Shown here piece by piece: positions 1 to 11,189 of a stretch of 64,000 bases of DNA. Below the pieces are notes generated by a model, which saw only the letters and a program-made list of their open reading frames with translations, had not been told where the DNA came from and did not search any database. A program made the position numbers and the translations under genes. This stretch comes from Micropterix aruncella (lineage: Eukaryota; Arthropoda; Insecta; Lepidoptera; Micropterigidae), in assembly GCA_944548615.1 (NCBI GenBank), contig OX155976.1, forward strand, positions 7,583,822 to 7,647,821, in the 5' to 3' direction. Numbering within the stretch: position 1 is the first letter of the stretch; the number at the start of each line of letters is the position of its first letter.

Positions 1-2140
1 CTAATTTAGCGAATAGGTAGTCTCGCCGCAACAGATCCGCGATCCGTTATTTATTTATTTTTTTACTCATATTTATTTACTCTGTCCTTCGGCAATCGGC
101 AGGAGTCCTAAGTAGCGAATAGGTACTCCACCCGCATAACCGTTGTTGACAGCAATAGCTACAAAAATCTCTCGTTCAATCTTGTTTTTAACAAGACATG
201 GATTTTATCCATAACATGAAGCTCAGGTACTTCGGTACTCGAACAGTACGTACGTACACTTTAGGTACTTCGCAATGTTTTCACTAAGAAAAATCGCTCT
301 ATTTAGCTTGTCCAACAAACTCAAACATAATATAAATACCATACTTAATCGAATTTTAATACCTGTTTTAATATATCATGTTATATATTTTCGAACTATT
401 TTTTTTTTAAAGTCAAAGACTAATGAGTTGAATAAGAGACAAACCGCTTAAGTATGAAAAGAGATATGAAAGGAAGCTGTTGAATGTTGAAGTAAGAAAA
501 GTGCATGAACACAGCCGGAAATGAAAACGATGAGTCAAATATTTATATTTATTATTCTCACCTAGACAGAAAAAATATTCCATCATAACATGTATAAAAT
601 TCAATATAAACTATGGGAACTAAAGAATTCACACCTCTTACGTAAGTATTCATCCGCATAACACCCGCGTGGAATACCAATATAACGTTAAAACACCACG
701 AGTACAAAAACAGACATTTTCTATAAAAAGAAAGTCTACCCCAACTGATGTAGCAAAGAAAAGCGCACAGTTTGTCTAAATCCCCATACCAAAATCTGTA
801 GGTACAAACTTCTCACAAAACCTTTATAACAAAAAAAAAATTAATAATCACCAAATTAAATTGTAAACAAAAAACTACGTCACCATTCTCTCCTCTTATC
901 AGCTAATCCTGACCGGTATTATTTTATTTACCCATTCACATTTTTTTCATTTCATTGTATTCTATTTGTTATTGAAAACACGTTATAAATAATCGTGCCA
1001 CAACGTAAGTGCACACATAAATAGCAATAGCTAAAATACCGTAAACAAACCCCGGTCCGAAATATAGCAGATTTTTTTGTTTTTTAAAAAAACATATATA
1101 AGTAAAACTTTCTTCAAACAGAATAAATCATATACAACTCTAAATATATTTATTTCTTTCCCTCCTATAAAAGAAAAACGAACTCGGTACCATGAACGCC
1201 TGACATCCTATTTAATCTTCCATTATATTTCTTTCTATTACTTCACATATTGTGCCTTATTAGCACTGTACCATTTTCATGCATATTATTATTACTACGA
1301 CACTCGCGTACCAGTTACAGTAAATAACAAGCAGATACGCATTCGAAGGGAACCTAATATTCACCCAGTACGAAACTGTTACAAATATCTGTCAATAGTA
1401 ACGACGTGTTAGCATAAATATACTTGCCAGACAGGAAATACCTGTTACTTTTATACTTGTTACAAACAAACGAGTCGAGCCGCAGAGCGGGCGATGCTTG
1501 CGCGTAAGATAAGCGAATTCACTTACATGTAAACGGATTTCTTTCGCAACTACCCTTTATTTTTCTTTTATTTATTCTCTCTTTTGTCTCTAAAATTGAG
1601 TGAAACTGTATATTCTTTTTTTAAATTGACCAAGCACTTTACTGCATGAATCAAAAAGATTAATCAGGAAAGTTTGCTTGGCAAAAGAACGCAAACCCGT
1701 TCTATAGATATTAAGTATTATTAAGCATATACATTTTTTGTTTTTATGAACTGTCATCATTTATATCAATGAGTTAACAATAATATTTTATAAATTACAT
1801 TACCATATGAGATAACATTAATCTAGCGTCTCAGGCACGCACATGTAGGCTAAGATCAAAAAGATCACGCCGCATCCTATTTTTTAAAATTTCGTAAATC
1901 ACTTTAATTAACTTCACATTATACTGTGTTTTTGCTTTTTTTCTAATTTCTTTAATTATAAATATTTAACGTGGACTTTACCACGAAATACAGAGAAACA
2001 TTTATTTTTCCAAACTAGAGATTGTTAAATGTAAAGTGTACGTCTTAACAAGGCTTCTCACTTATAAATGCACTGAAACTTGCCATGCCCTCCAAACTTA
2101 CCATTTCACGAGACAAATCGTCACAACCAAGAATAAAGAT
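1..2140. other. AT-rich DNA, no gene recognised
   Basis: No open frame here resembles a known family and none is long. A motif close to AGCGAATAGGTA occurs twice (about 8-19 and 115-126), and there are short A and T runs. I see nothing else that I can support. Confidence 0.6.
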
Positions 2141-2149
2141 GCCGAAATG

Positions 2150-2600
2150 TTATCAATTCCAGGAATATGACAAGAAGTGATGCCATGGCCAACTTAAAAC
2201 GACCGAAACAACCCAGATGCCAAATTGGACGACCGACACAGAGGCAAAGACCGGCGGCAAAAACGCTCGGATCCCAGCCGATGTACATGTACAACCACAC
2301 GCAGCTGTCAAATCACAATGGACGCAGCATTTTATATCCAAACACGACACCTATCATGACGACAGTAAAGTCGAGGAATCCTTTACTCGCCACAGGAACA
2401 CGTCACCTCGCGACAAGGTACCGAACTAGCAGCGATAGAAGGACGATGCTACCTAATGGCCAGGAATGCAATCACGCCACCATGGACCAATAGAGACCGT
2501 TCGGATCAAGTAACCTGTCTTTTATACAACTTTACACGATGATGGAAGAAACACCCGCCAGTTCACAGACATTTAGTGGAGTGCGTCAGTTCAATTTCTC
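2150..2600 (+). other. C/A-rich island, possible old element fragment
   Basis: Base composition changes abruptly from AT-rich to C/A-rich on the plus strand. Overlapping short frames (2167-2493 and 2217-2429) are rich in Thr, His, Arg and Gln and match nothing I recognise. The composition shift suggests a decayed inserted element or old exon, but no motif proves either. Confidence 0.25.
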
Positions 2601-4215
2601 TCCTTCAAAGCGCTATACATCAAACTCTACAGTGTTCATAGACGCTCATCACAATTCGCCATATTTGCATTAAAAACGAAAGGACGTTCCAATAGTGCAA
2701 ATTCGCAATAACAATCCAGTAAACAATGGATGAAGGACAATAGTACCATTGTGGACTCACGCCAAGCATGCTGCGCATGCCATAACTTAACCGATTTTTT
2801 CTTTTTTTTGTACGTTTGTTCGAAGGTAAAAACCAGGAAACGACATGCAAACATGACCATACTTAAGACGTCCTGATGCCGGAACAATTAACAAATTGAC
2901 AAGGAAACCCAATAAGGACAGGACATTGGAAGCGGCAGATCCATATCAACAAGGGAGGTTAACTGTACGACATTACCAGAAACCACTTTGCTTTAATATC
3001 ATCAAAGTAAGGGAGTATGCAATGTTCCCATAACCGATACCTTACCCAAGTTCCTCAGCAATCTCAACTCTAGTAAAAACGGAAACAAAAATTCAACTCT
3101 GTTACTATAACTCTAGGTAAAATTTTAACAAATCTTTTTTTTTTTTTTTCTTTAAAAACATGACACATTACGTCACATTTTTTTCAAACTCTACGTAGTT
3201 TACTCTAACCACCAGTTCTTTTTCTGCAATCTTACGCATTTAATGGGATTACACCCTCTAGTTAGTAAAACCGTAATATTAGGTTACGTTACATTAATCA
3301 TGAAATTCTCTATATTTTCTCTCATTCAGCACGCAGGCGAATGAACTCGATGTACCGAGGTACACACTATTAGGAATTAATTTTCATCTTTCTTTTCTTC
3401 ACTTTATTATATTTTCTTTCTTTCATTTCCTTCATTATTTCACAAATTACTTCGAGCAGCGTGGAAGCTGCTAAGCCCACCTCCTCCGGCAATGTAAAGA
3501 CTACGCTTTACATAAAATGTCCAAAATAAGGATCGGACATTTTCGTGAGCATTAACAATTAATATCGCAGCTGGCAAGCCACATCTCTTATCGGCCGCCG
3601 ATAATTTGAAACGGCAAACCGCTTTTTACCCCACTCTTCTTCTCTTCTTCTCCGAACGACGGCGAGTGCGCACGCCGGCGGGACGGTCCTAGCCCGGTCC
3701 CGCCATAGATACCAAAACCGTTGATAGAATAAAGCCGTATGGCGTTGAGAGCTACATAAATTGATAAGTGAAAATCAGCCAAGCAGCCGGGCGGACATCG
3801 TTCAAGGATATCTCTGGCAAGTCCCATTAATTCAGTGTATTTTCCAGTAAAAATTATTACCGCGCGATCTTACATCGCGCCGGTACCCCTTTTTTAGGAT
3901 TTTGAAGGGCAACCGTCCGTTTTGAATCTCCGAGCCGTTGTCGACACGTAGACTCAATCTATTTCTTTAAAGGATACTTAAATCTTAATAATATAAAGTA
4001 GGATAACGTGCCACAGCTGGGGGAGGTGAATAATAGGAAAATTCCCACGATTCTAATATCCGCGAAACGCGTACGTGCCTTCAGCCTCAATACAGGTCGG
4101 CGAAGCTAGGTCGTTGTCCCCACTTCAGCGCACCATTAGAGGAAACCGTCGTTCATGGTACCCGAGCGATAAATTAGAATACCCGCGAAACCGCGGCCAT
4201 ATCAATCCATCCTAA
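2601..4215. other. AT-rich DNA, no gene recognised
   Basis: Short T runs (about 3127-3150) and AT-rich DNA. A more GC-balanced stretch runs from about 3580 to 4200 and may include upstream sequence of the LINE that follows, but its boundary is not visible. The frame at 3588-3827 (minus) is not recognisable. Confidence 0.4.
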
Positions 4216-4284
4216 TTTTTTATTCACATTATGTCAGTTTTAATTCTAATTTTGAATTAAAACTGACATAATGTGAATAAAAAA
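4216..4284. repeat. perfect 31-bp inverted repeat (hairpin)
   Basis: Left arm 4216-4246 and right arm 4254-4284 are exact reverse complements, separated by a 7-base loop. The arms contain TTCACATTATGTCAG and its complement. It lies about 180 bases upstream of LINE ORF1 and could be part of its 5' region or an independent foldback insertion. Confidence 0.85.
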
Positions 4285-4466
4285 CCGTCTCGCAATAATT
4301 TCGTTTTTAACACGAATAACATGATAAAAGTGTGAAAGAAGTCATATTGAGTGTTTATATATTCGCAATCAAGTGATATTAACATTTAGTCGGACCGTCC
4401 GAGGGGCCGGACGCGTCACGTGTTGCAATTTCGGGTATTTTTTAAGTGGACAGTGTGGTGGCTACA

Positions 4467-5849
4467 ATGGCGCAGGTCGTAAAGATAAACGGAGAGGATG
4501 CGGGTGACCTGAAAAAAATGGTGAGTCAACTATTTGCTCAAGGCGTGAAACAGATGGAAGTCATAGCAGAGCTCAACGCTAAAGTGGACGCGTTGACACA
4601 ACATGTGTTGACCATAACTTCGTCAACCCTCCCACCGGGTACCTCTGGCGCATCGTTGCTGCATCTCGGCAGAGCGTCCGCCTTGGCGGCCGCTGTTCCC
4701 CGCACCACCGCACCCACCGTTACCGGACCCACCCCCGTCGCTAAGCAAACGCGGCTAGCGGCTGCGAAATCGGCGAAAGGTCCCGCGACGAATATAGTCA
4801 CGGCGGCCAATAATAATAACACCTTAGAAGCCGTAACAAGGACGGTCGCTGAAACTGCAGTTACTAATCTTGCCGCATCGCACGCCACCAACTCAAACGG
4901 GGCTTCCATCCCGCTCATTACGTATGCGTCGATCGTCTCGCCGTCCGTGATGTCTACCGCAGTAGCCGTCGCAACCACCGCCAAGACAACGGCCGCGACG
5001 TCTCCAGTGGCGCTTACCTCTAATAACGTAACAGTTCCGGACGTCCAAACCATAGCGCAGGAACGGGATGATGGCTTTGTGACGGTCCGACACCGTAGAC
5101 CTCGCAGCAACGAAAATTTTAGCAGAAAATTTCAACCTGCTACCCCGGCACTACCAGAACCGGCTAAGTTTCGCAATCGACCGTATCTACGCCGTGGCCC
5201 TGTCGCAGTGTCCATCGATGCTGGCGTGGATGCCGACCTGGTACCAGCTGAATGTGGCAAATTAGAAAGCGCTGCGCCACCCTACAAAAACTTTGCCGCG
5301 TGCGCCGCAGCATCAAATTCGCCGACTTCGAGCGCAAACTTGAACTGCCAGCAATCGCCGCCTGCAGTGGGAAGTAGTTTAGCAGCCGCTGGCGTCAGTT
5401 CTGCCGCTGCCAATGATGTCACTAGGACCTCGCACCCTAGCATCGACGATGAAGGTTTCGTCACTGTTAGCCATCGCCGATCAGCTCAACCTCGCCGGGG
5501 TTGGAGGGAAATTATACGCGGGACCGGTGCTGCCGATGAAGATTTGCGTACAGTGGAGCCGGTTACCCGCAAATTCATTCACGTGTGGTCGGTTTCTGCT
5601 GATGTTACCACGGATAACATATTAAATTACCTAAAGAAAAGGGATTCTGTGTCACCATTCACAGTAAAAAAAGTGATAAAAGCGAAAGGTAACTACAATT
5701 CGTTTATCGTGGGTGTTCCAGAATCTCTTTTCACCACATATATGGATCCCACTTTTTGGCCTGCAAGTGCGATGTTTAATGAGTGGTCCTTTCGGAGTGG
5801 AAAACGCACTGCCTATACGAAAAAGAAACGTCTTTCCGTGCAACACTAG
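4467..5849 (+). CDS. LINE ORF1 protein (putative RNA-binding, gag-like)
   Basis: A 460-residue frame from the first ATG (4467); the frame is open upstream to 4446 but without an ATG. The first half is Ala/Thr/Ser/Pro-rich and low in complexity. The motif D-D/E-GFVTV-x-HRR occurs twice, near residues 201 and 327, a pattern I associate with insect LINE ORF1 proteins. The last ~90 residues form a compact basic domain beginning near 'RKFIHVWS' and may be an RRM-like fold. No CCHC zinc knuckle is present. ORF1 proteins of this class bind the element RNA and form the ribonucleoprotein. The frame is intact and ends four bases before the ATG of ORF2. Confidence 0.75.
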   Translation: MAQVVKINGEDAGDLKKMVSQLFAQGVKQMEVIAELNAKVDALTQHVLTITSSTLPPGTSGASLLHLGRASALAAAVPRTTAPTVTGPTPVAKQTRLAAAKSAKGPATNIVTAANNNNTLEAVTRTVAETAVTNLAASHATNSNGASIPLITYASIVSPSVMSTAVAVATTAKTTAATSPVALTSNNVTVPDVQTIAQERDDGFVTVRHRRPRSNENFSRKFQPATPALPEPAKFRNRPYLRRGPVAVSIDAGVDADLVPAECGKLESAAPPYKNFAACAAASNSPTSSANLNCQQSPPAVGSSLAAAGVSSAAANDVTRTSHPSIDDEGFVTVSHRRSAQPRRGWREIIRGTGAADEDLRTVEPVTRKFIHVWSVSADVTTDNILNYLKKRDSVSPFTVKKVIKAKGNYNSFIVGVPESLFTTYMDPTFWPASAMFNEWSFRSGKRTAYTKKKRLSVQH

Positions 5850-5853
5850 TGAC

Positions 5854-7008
5854 ATGAATATATCCTATCAAAATGTGCGGGGTCTGAAAACTAAGTTGCG
5901 CCAATTTTCTGAAAACGCACATTTAATTGATAGTGATATAATTATTGTAACCGAGTCATGGCTAGACGATTCTGTAACCGATGCGGAGGTTTGCTCGACT
6001 GCAAATTTTACTCTTTATCGTAAAGATAGACAAACTTTTGCAGGCGGGGTATTCCTCGCCGTGAGGAACTCCATCTTATCGTATCGCATACCTAGCTATG
6101 AAACTGATGGTGAAGTATTGTGTGTGAAAGTTATATATAGAAATGTACCTGTATTCTTTTTTGTAGTTTACTTTTCCCCTAAAACCGCTGATGAAGTATA
6201 CATGTCTTTTTTAAATAAAGTAGAAGAACTTTTTGTTGCAGATAGGTTAAAAAATATTTGTATTATTGGCGATTTTAATCTGTTTTCTGCGTCGCAACAT
6301 GTAAATAAATATTTTGATTACTTTTTATCTTTATGTAACTTTAAGCAACATAATAATATTTTAAATTCTAATAATCGATGTCTAGATCTGGTGCTCTCGA
6401 ATTTCCAACCTGATACCGTTACGGTATCCGAAGCCTCGATAGAGTTGGTGCGAGCTGACGGCTATCATCCGCCGATTGATGTGAGCATTGTACTACGCCC
6501 AGCGCGTACGCATATTCAGCCGAGCGACAATCAAAAGTATAGCCCTACTAGTGGTAATTGTCTATTCCGGAATGAATGGAACTTTAAAAATTGTAATTTT
6601 ACTCAATTGTACACTTTTTTTGAAAATTTTGATTGGAAATTACTATACGATTTAAGTAACGCTAACGATTGCGTTGATTATCTCTATAGTGTCATCTACA
6701 ATTGTTTCGATAGCTGCATTCCAAGCAAAAAACGGACTGCATTGACCAATAGGTATATTTATCCTAAATGGTTTAATGGCGACATTATCCGTGATATTCA
6801 ATCGAAGTCGTATCATCACAAGTGCTGGAAGCGGACCGGTTCTCAGTTTCACAGGGAGCTTTTCGAAACTTTACGGTGTAGAGTTAAGCATAAAATAAAA
6901 GACTCTTTCAATTTGTATATGCACAATATTGAGACGTCTATCCGAGAAGATAGTTCACGCTTTTGGGAATATGTTCGTAGTCAGCGAACTGCTGGTGGGG
7001 ACCCCTGA
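5854..7008 (+). pseudogene. LINE ORF2, endonuclease part (5' segment)
   Basis: Starts at ATG 5854 with NISYQNVRGLKTK, the usual start of a LINE apurinic-type endonuclease. Further landmarks are TESWL (catalytic Glu), GDFNLF (Asp and Asn) and a late D-G-Y-HPP segment in the place of the usual SDH-PL. The domain nicks target DNA to prime reverse transcription. The frame stops at TGA 7006-7008. The downstream protein continues in the next frame right at a run of four C (7002-7005), so one base has probably been lost there. The missing continuity, not the domain, is what breaks the protein. Confidence 0.8.
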
Positions 7009-7010
7009 AT

Positions 7011-8480
7011 GTGGTCTATAATGAGGCTACATATTCGGGTGCTGCAGCCGCTGATGTTTTTGCGAATTACTTCTCATCAGTGTTTCTACCGAACATACCG
7101 GCCTTAGACGCTGTCGCCGCTGAAGCGACTATTATGTCGAGTGACGCAAATTCTTCATGCGTCAACGTCCACAGTATCACTAAAGATGATATTCGGTTTG
7201 CAATACGCAAGCTGAAATCAGTCCGCACTATTGGACCTGATGGAGTTCCTCCTTATGTTATTAAAGCATGTTGTGAGTCTTTTATACAACCCCTGATGTA
7301 TATATTTAACAGATCGTTGGAATCTGCAGTATACCCCTATAAGTGGAAGATATCTAGAGTAGCTCCAATACCAAAAAGTGGCGATAAGGCGCAGGTTGAT
7401 AATTACAGGCCGATTGCAGTGTTATCAGCCTTTCCTAAGCTTTTCGAGACGATTCTTCACCGAGAAATTTATACCCAACTATGCGGTACACTATCGGATG
7501 CCCAACACGGGTTCCGTCCTAATCGTTCCACAACTACCAACCTATCCGTTTTTACAGATTATGTTACTGATGAGTTGGATAGCACCTCAAGGGGACAAGT
7601 GGATGTCGTGTATTTGGATTTCAAGAAGGCCTTTGACAGAGTCGACAACGATGCGTTACTCCGAGAACTGGCTGCTGCTGGATTCTCGAGTAAACTGTTG
7701 AAACTTTTCGCAGATTACTTGGGGGGCCGCCAGCAATTCGTTAAATTTGGCAATTTTGAATCCAAACTATACAACACTCAATCGGGGGTTAGCCAAGGAT
7801 CAAACTTAGGGCCTTTGTTATTCAACTTATTTGTTAATAATCTGAGTAAAGTAGTCACATCTGCACGTTGTCTAATGTTTGCTGATGACGTCAAATTGTT
7901 TTTCTCAACTGGAAGTGCTGAGGCCTGCGAGCTCTTCCAGCGTGATATTGATGCAGTTTATGCATGGAGCCAAGCACGTAACCTTCACTTCAATATTAAC
8001 AAATGTGCAGTGATGACATACACAAGGTCGCCTGATCATCTGATGTATGATTACTCCATCGCTGGATGTGTGCTTCCCAGAGTTACTGAAGTCAAGGACT
8101 TGGGAGTTTTTTTCGACCCCAAGTTAAACTTCAAGGAACATATTAGACAACTATCTACAACTTATTTCAAGCTTCTAGGGTTTGTAATACGGCAATCCAA
8201 ACACTTCAATAATATTCGGGTTATGCGCACGTTGTACAACTCGATTGTTAGAAGTCGCATGGAAACGAATGCACCTATTTGGAATCCACATGAAGATACT
8301 TATACCCTCATGCTGGAAAAGGTACAGAAGTGTTTTTTGAGATTTCTGTACTTCAAGCAGTACGGATATTATCCATTTTTGTATCCGACTGCATTTATCA
8401 CAGGCATGGTTGGCTATAATTCTCTCTCTCAGAAGAGAAATGCTGACCATGTCCTATGTTTTCAATCTAATTCGTGGTAA
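7011..8480 (+). pseudogene. LINE ORF2, reverse transcriptase part (middle segment)
   Basis: Contains the reverse-transcriptase blocks in order: RPIAVLSAFPKLFE, QHGFRPNRST, YLDFKKAFDRVD (motif A), SGVSQGSNLGPLLFNLFVNN (motif B) and FADDVKLF (motif C). All catalytic aspartates are present. After the RT comes the conserved C-terminal stretch ending GMVGYNSLSQKRNADHV, where the frame is lost around 8450. The non-ATG beginning reflects the upstream frameshift, not a real start. Apart from the two shifts I see no internal stop, so inactivation looks recent. Confidence 0.85.
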
Positions 8481-8730
8481 AACTGATAACCCTAGCTTAC
8501 TAGCAAAGGTGGATCTATTCATACCAAATAATTATCTCCGTACTCGATCGCACCATCTTTTCGCGGAGCCGTTCTCGCGCACTAACCTTACGAGGTGGAA
8601 CTTGTTGGCGCGTGCTTTGCGGCGCTTAAATGAAATTCACTCGATGGCACCAGATTTCGATATTTTTACCGCCAACCCACACTTGTTTAAATTGCAAGCT
8701 ATTAATTATTTATTTTTACATGATAGCTAG
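8452..8730 (+). pseudogene. LINE ORF2, C-terminal segment after second frameshift
   Basis: Continues the ORF2 protein in a third frame as YVFNLIRGKTDNPSLLAKV, then LFIPNNYLRTRSHHLF, ending HDS-stop at 8730. Comparison with the related LINE at 20070-20130 (IIFAYKLIQG) aligns without gaps if one C is removed near 8451-8454, so the break looks like a one-base insertion in ORF2. The domain has no catalytic residues that I can name; such tails are normal for LINEs without RNase H. Confidence 0.7.
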
Positions 8731-8837
8731 TATTATACGTATCATTCTATTTGTATAGTTATGGTAATATCTTTATTAATTTTACTTTTCAATGCATTGG
8801 TTTTACTGTTATGTTGATTAGTAATAATTGAATAAAC

Positions 8838-8863
8838 AAAAATAAATAAATAAATAAATAAAT
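8838..8863 (+). repeat. AAAT-repeat 3' tail of the LINE
   Basis: A run of AAAT units about 108 bases after the ORF2 stop. CR1/jockey-type LINEs commonly end in short repeats rather than poly(A). It marks the 3' boundary of the element. Confidence 0.7.
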
Positions 8864-9750
8864 CCTGTCTTCCTGAAATCCCATGTCCACTCGCTCGCAT
8901 ACTTCTTCATTTTGAATATATAAATTACCACATTCAAAATACCACAGTTAACCCTCTCTTCTAAATATAAATTCGAACATGATAACTGATTAAGGCTTTG
9001 TAAGAATAAACCTACGGCCAGATTTTCACACTGTAACATATCTTTTGAATAAACATTGTACAGTCTTCAATCAGAATATTGTCTTTTCATTTCTGAAGGC
9101 TTTTAAGGTAACAATCCGGAATACCGGAGGGATTCCAGCGAGAGGTAATTCCGCAATCGATACGTAATATCAAATATTCATTTCTATGGAAGGGACGACA
9201 TTTAATTCGCTTTAATTTCCATTAGCCTTTGATTAATATTAGATTATTGGAGATAGACCCTGCGAGAACCATTTTAAAAGTACATTATCATTCCGAGACG
9301 ACTGATACGTCGGTCATTAATTAAATTGTTCCGAAACTTAGATTGTCTCAATTAAATTATCATAATTAAATCATTTCAATTAAATTACCTATTCCAAAAT
9401 ATAAAAACGTAATATTTCTTAATTGATCCACGACTTAACTTCTCCCATAAAATAGACTTTCCCGTAAACTCAAGGTCGGCTGCCTGCGACGCAGGTACTC
9501 TCGCGTTAACAGGCGGATAGGCTAGTTTCACCAACCCTGAGGGCTGTTAGCTACCGGCACTTCCTATCCGTACTGCTTCCCAGTGGTAGGACACCCTAGC
9601 CGTCGGGGATCCTTACGTTTAGTTTTGAGTACCGAGCCAAGTAGTGAATACGGAACTGGCGCCCAGGTCATTCTGACACTCATAAAATGAAAACCCTCAC
9701 CTTTTCGTTCACGTATTCATGAAAATTCATTCTTTAATTCAAAAATCCTA
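8864..9750. other. no gene recognised; GC-richer patch at 9466-9690
   Basis: Mostly AT-rich. From about 9466 to 9690 the sequence is more GC-rich, with many short direct words and no open frame. It could be an element end or untranslated sequence; I cannot assign it. Confidence 0.3.
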
Positions 9751-9751
9751 A

Positions 9752-10315
9752 TTAACATAGCTTTACAAATATTCGGCACTCATTACACTCTATCGGATTA
9801 TACTGACAGTGATATGGTGGAAGTCTAATTACTTCGTGACCGTATTCACTTGCAAGTTGGTCCACTACGTATTTTTTTTTTGGTTGACTTAACGACACTC
9901 TTTTTAAGAGTTTGTCTACGATATCCGTTGGTAAATAGTCGATGTTATTTTTTTTCAGCCACTCTTGGATATCTTTTTTAGCCATTTTCCATTAGGGATC
10001 AGGTGCAATACTTTCGTATGATAGCTTGCATTGTCTATTATTATTAACGACGGTTCTTCTAATAATAATAAAAATTGTTCAAACCACTTCATGTACAATT
10101 CTGCGTTCATTTCTGAATGATAATCAACATTCGTCGATTTAACGGCTCTGAATATTAATTTTGTCTCTGGAATAAATCCTGTTTTGGCCGATCCACCATG
10201 ACAAATAATTAATCTTGCACCTTTCCCAACTGGCGTTTTAAACCCTCCGTTATCTTCACTGTCTAGCCACATTCGCTTACGAGAGTGATTTTGGTTGACC
10301 CAAGTCTCGTCTAAA
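9752..10315 (-). pseudogene. IS630/Tc1/mariner-superfamily transposase relic with long D-E spacing
   Basis: The minus-strand reading begins FYLDETWVNQNHSRKRMWLD (first catalytic Asp in DET), continues to LIIIDNASYH (second Asp) and ends LPPYHCQYNPIE (catalytic Glu). The protein changes frame at an A-rich heptamer (about 9970-9977), so there are two pieces, 9955-10315 and 9752-9985. About 81 residues separate the second Asp from the Glu, far more than the 34-39 usual for Tc1/mariner. The N-terminal DNA-binding region and everything after NPIE are lost. The rest resembles a group of insect DDE transposases of this superfamily. Confidence 0.7.
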
Positions 10316-10320
10316 TAAAA

Positions 10321-11185
10321 ATGTATTATAATTATTTGTTTGTTATAATGTATTTATTATTATTAGGCTACGCGGTGGCAGCTGGGGGGAGAAACCCCGT
10401 CCACCACCCGGGCAGTTCTAACGACATGGGTCGTTTTATCTGCCCGGGATATCGTGCATCGACAACCTCACACGTACCAGAAAGGTATTACGCGAGGGGT
10501 GGACGAACGGAGATATGGAGGAAGATTCTTTTGGTTTCTACCCCTTCTGGTACCCCGTGAACCGTTTATTTAATCATAGAAATATCAACAATTCACTTAC
10601 TATCTAACATTATAAAATATACAAGTTTTAGCTTACGTACCTACTTAAGTTATAAACAGAGTAAAGAAAAAAAAAGAAATAATTATTATTTAGTAGGGTG
10701 AATGGTAAGCGATGAGATGGTGAATCCATGCTACTGAGTGGTCCCGGGTTCCGGCTGCAAACGGCACCGGTTCCGTCGGGGGCATCTACATCGGGAGAAC
10801 CTGCAAGAAGGCACGCACCCACAGGGGCGGCTACGTACGTCACAATACAAATGTTATAATGTATTGTAATATGTAATATATATAGGACCAGTCTATAATA
10901 TAGAACAATTTTGATAATGTTCTATAAATCGAAACGTTTTTTCTTTATCTTCCGCCGTTTCGTGTCGCAAGATCCACGGATCGGCGTGCGCTGAGATGCG
11001 CTGTCGTTCAACTAATTTTGACGCATTGCTTGCGCTATGGTATTAAAGGCATGCGTCAGAGGAAAACGCAATATGAAGACGAAAGCGCACGAGTGGGGAC
11101 ATGCCTCATAGCCATTCTAATGTCTCCATTTTTTTCTTTGAAACAAAGACGTCGACTACGTAAGTACGAGACAAACCTATTGTCG
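10321..11185. other. two GC-rich patches in AT-rich DNA, unassigned
   Basis: Patches at about 10360-10560 and 10700-10850 are GC-rich, with short open frames (10321-10560 plus, 10628-10843 minus) that resemble nothing I know. They interrupt what should be the 5' part of the transposase, so they may be later insertions. Confidence 0.3.
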
Positions 11186-11189
11186 TTCC

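Larger units (their letters stand above)
4300..8863 (+). mobile_element. near-full-length CR1/jockey-like non-LTR retrotransposon
   Basis: The order is a 5' leader, ORF1, an apurinic-type endonuclease, a reverse transcriptase, and a 3' end made of AAAT repeats (about 8838-8863). There is no RNase H domain. This layout and the AAAT tail fit CR1/jockey-type LINEs. The 5' boundary is not certain because no target duplication was found; the start given is approximate. Two single-base frameshifts in ORF2 make it non-functional as it stands, although the rest is open. Truncated relatives with similar RT C-terminal protein lie at 19779-20541 and 28512-29147. Confidence 0.8.

Noticed and set aside
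4446..4466. Upstream start of ORF1 at GTG 4446
   Set aside because: An animal LINE would normally start at ATG; the first in-frame ATG is 4467.
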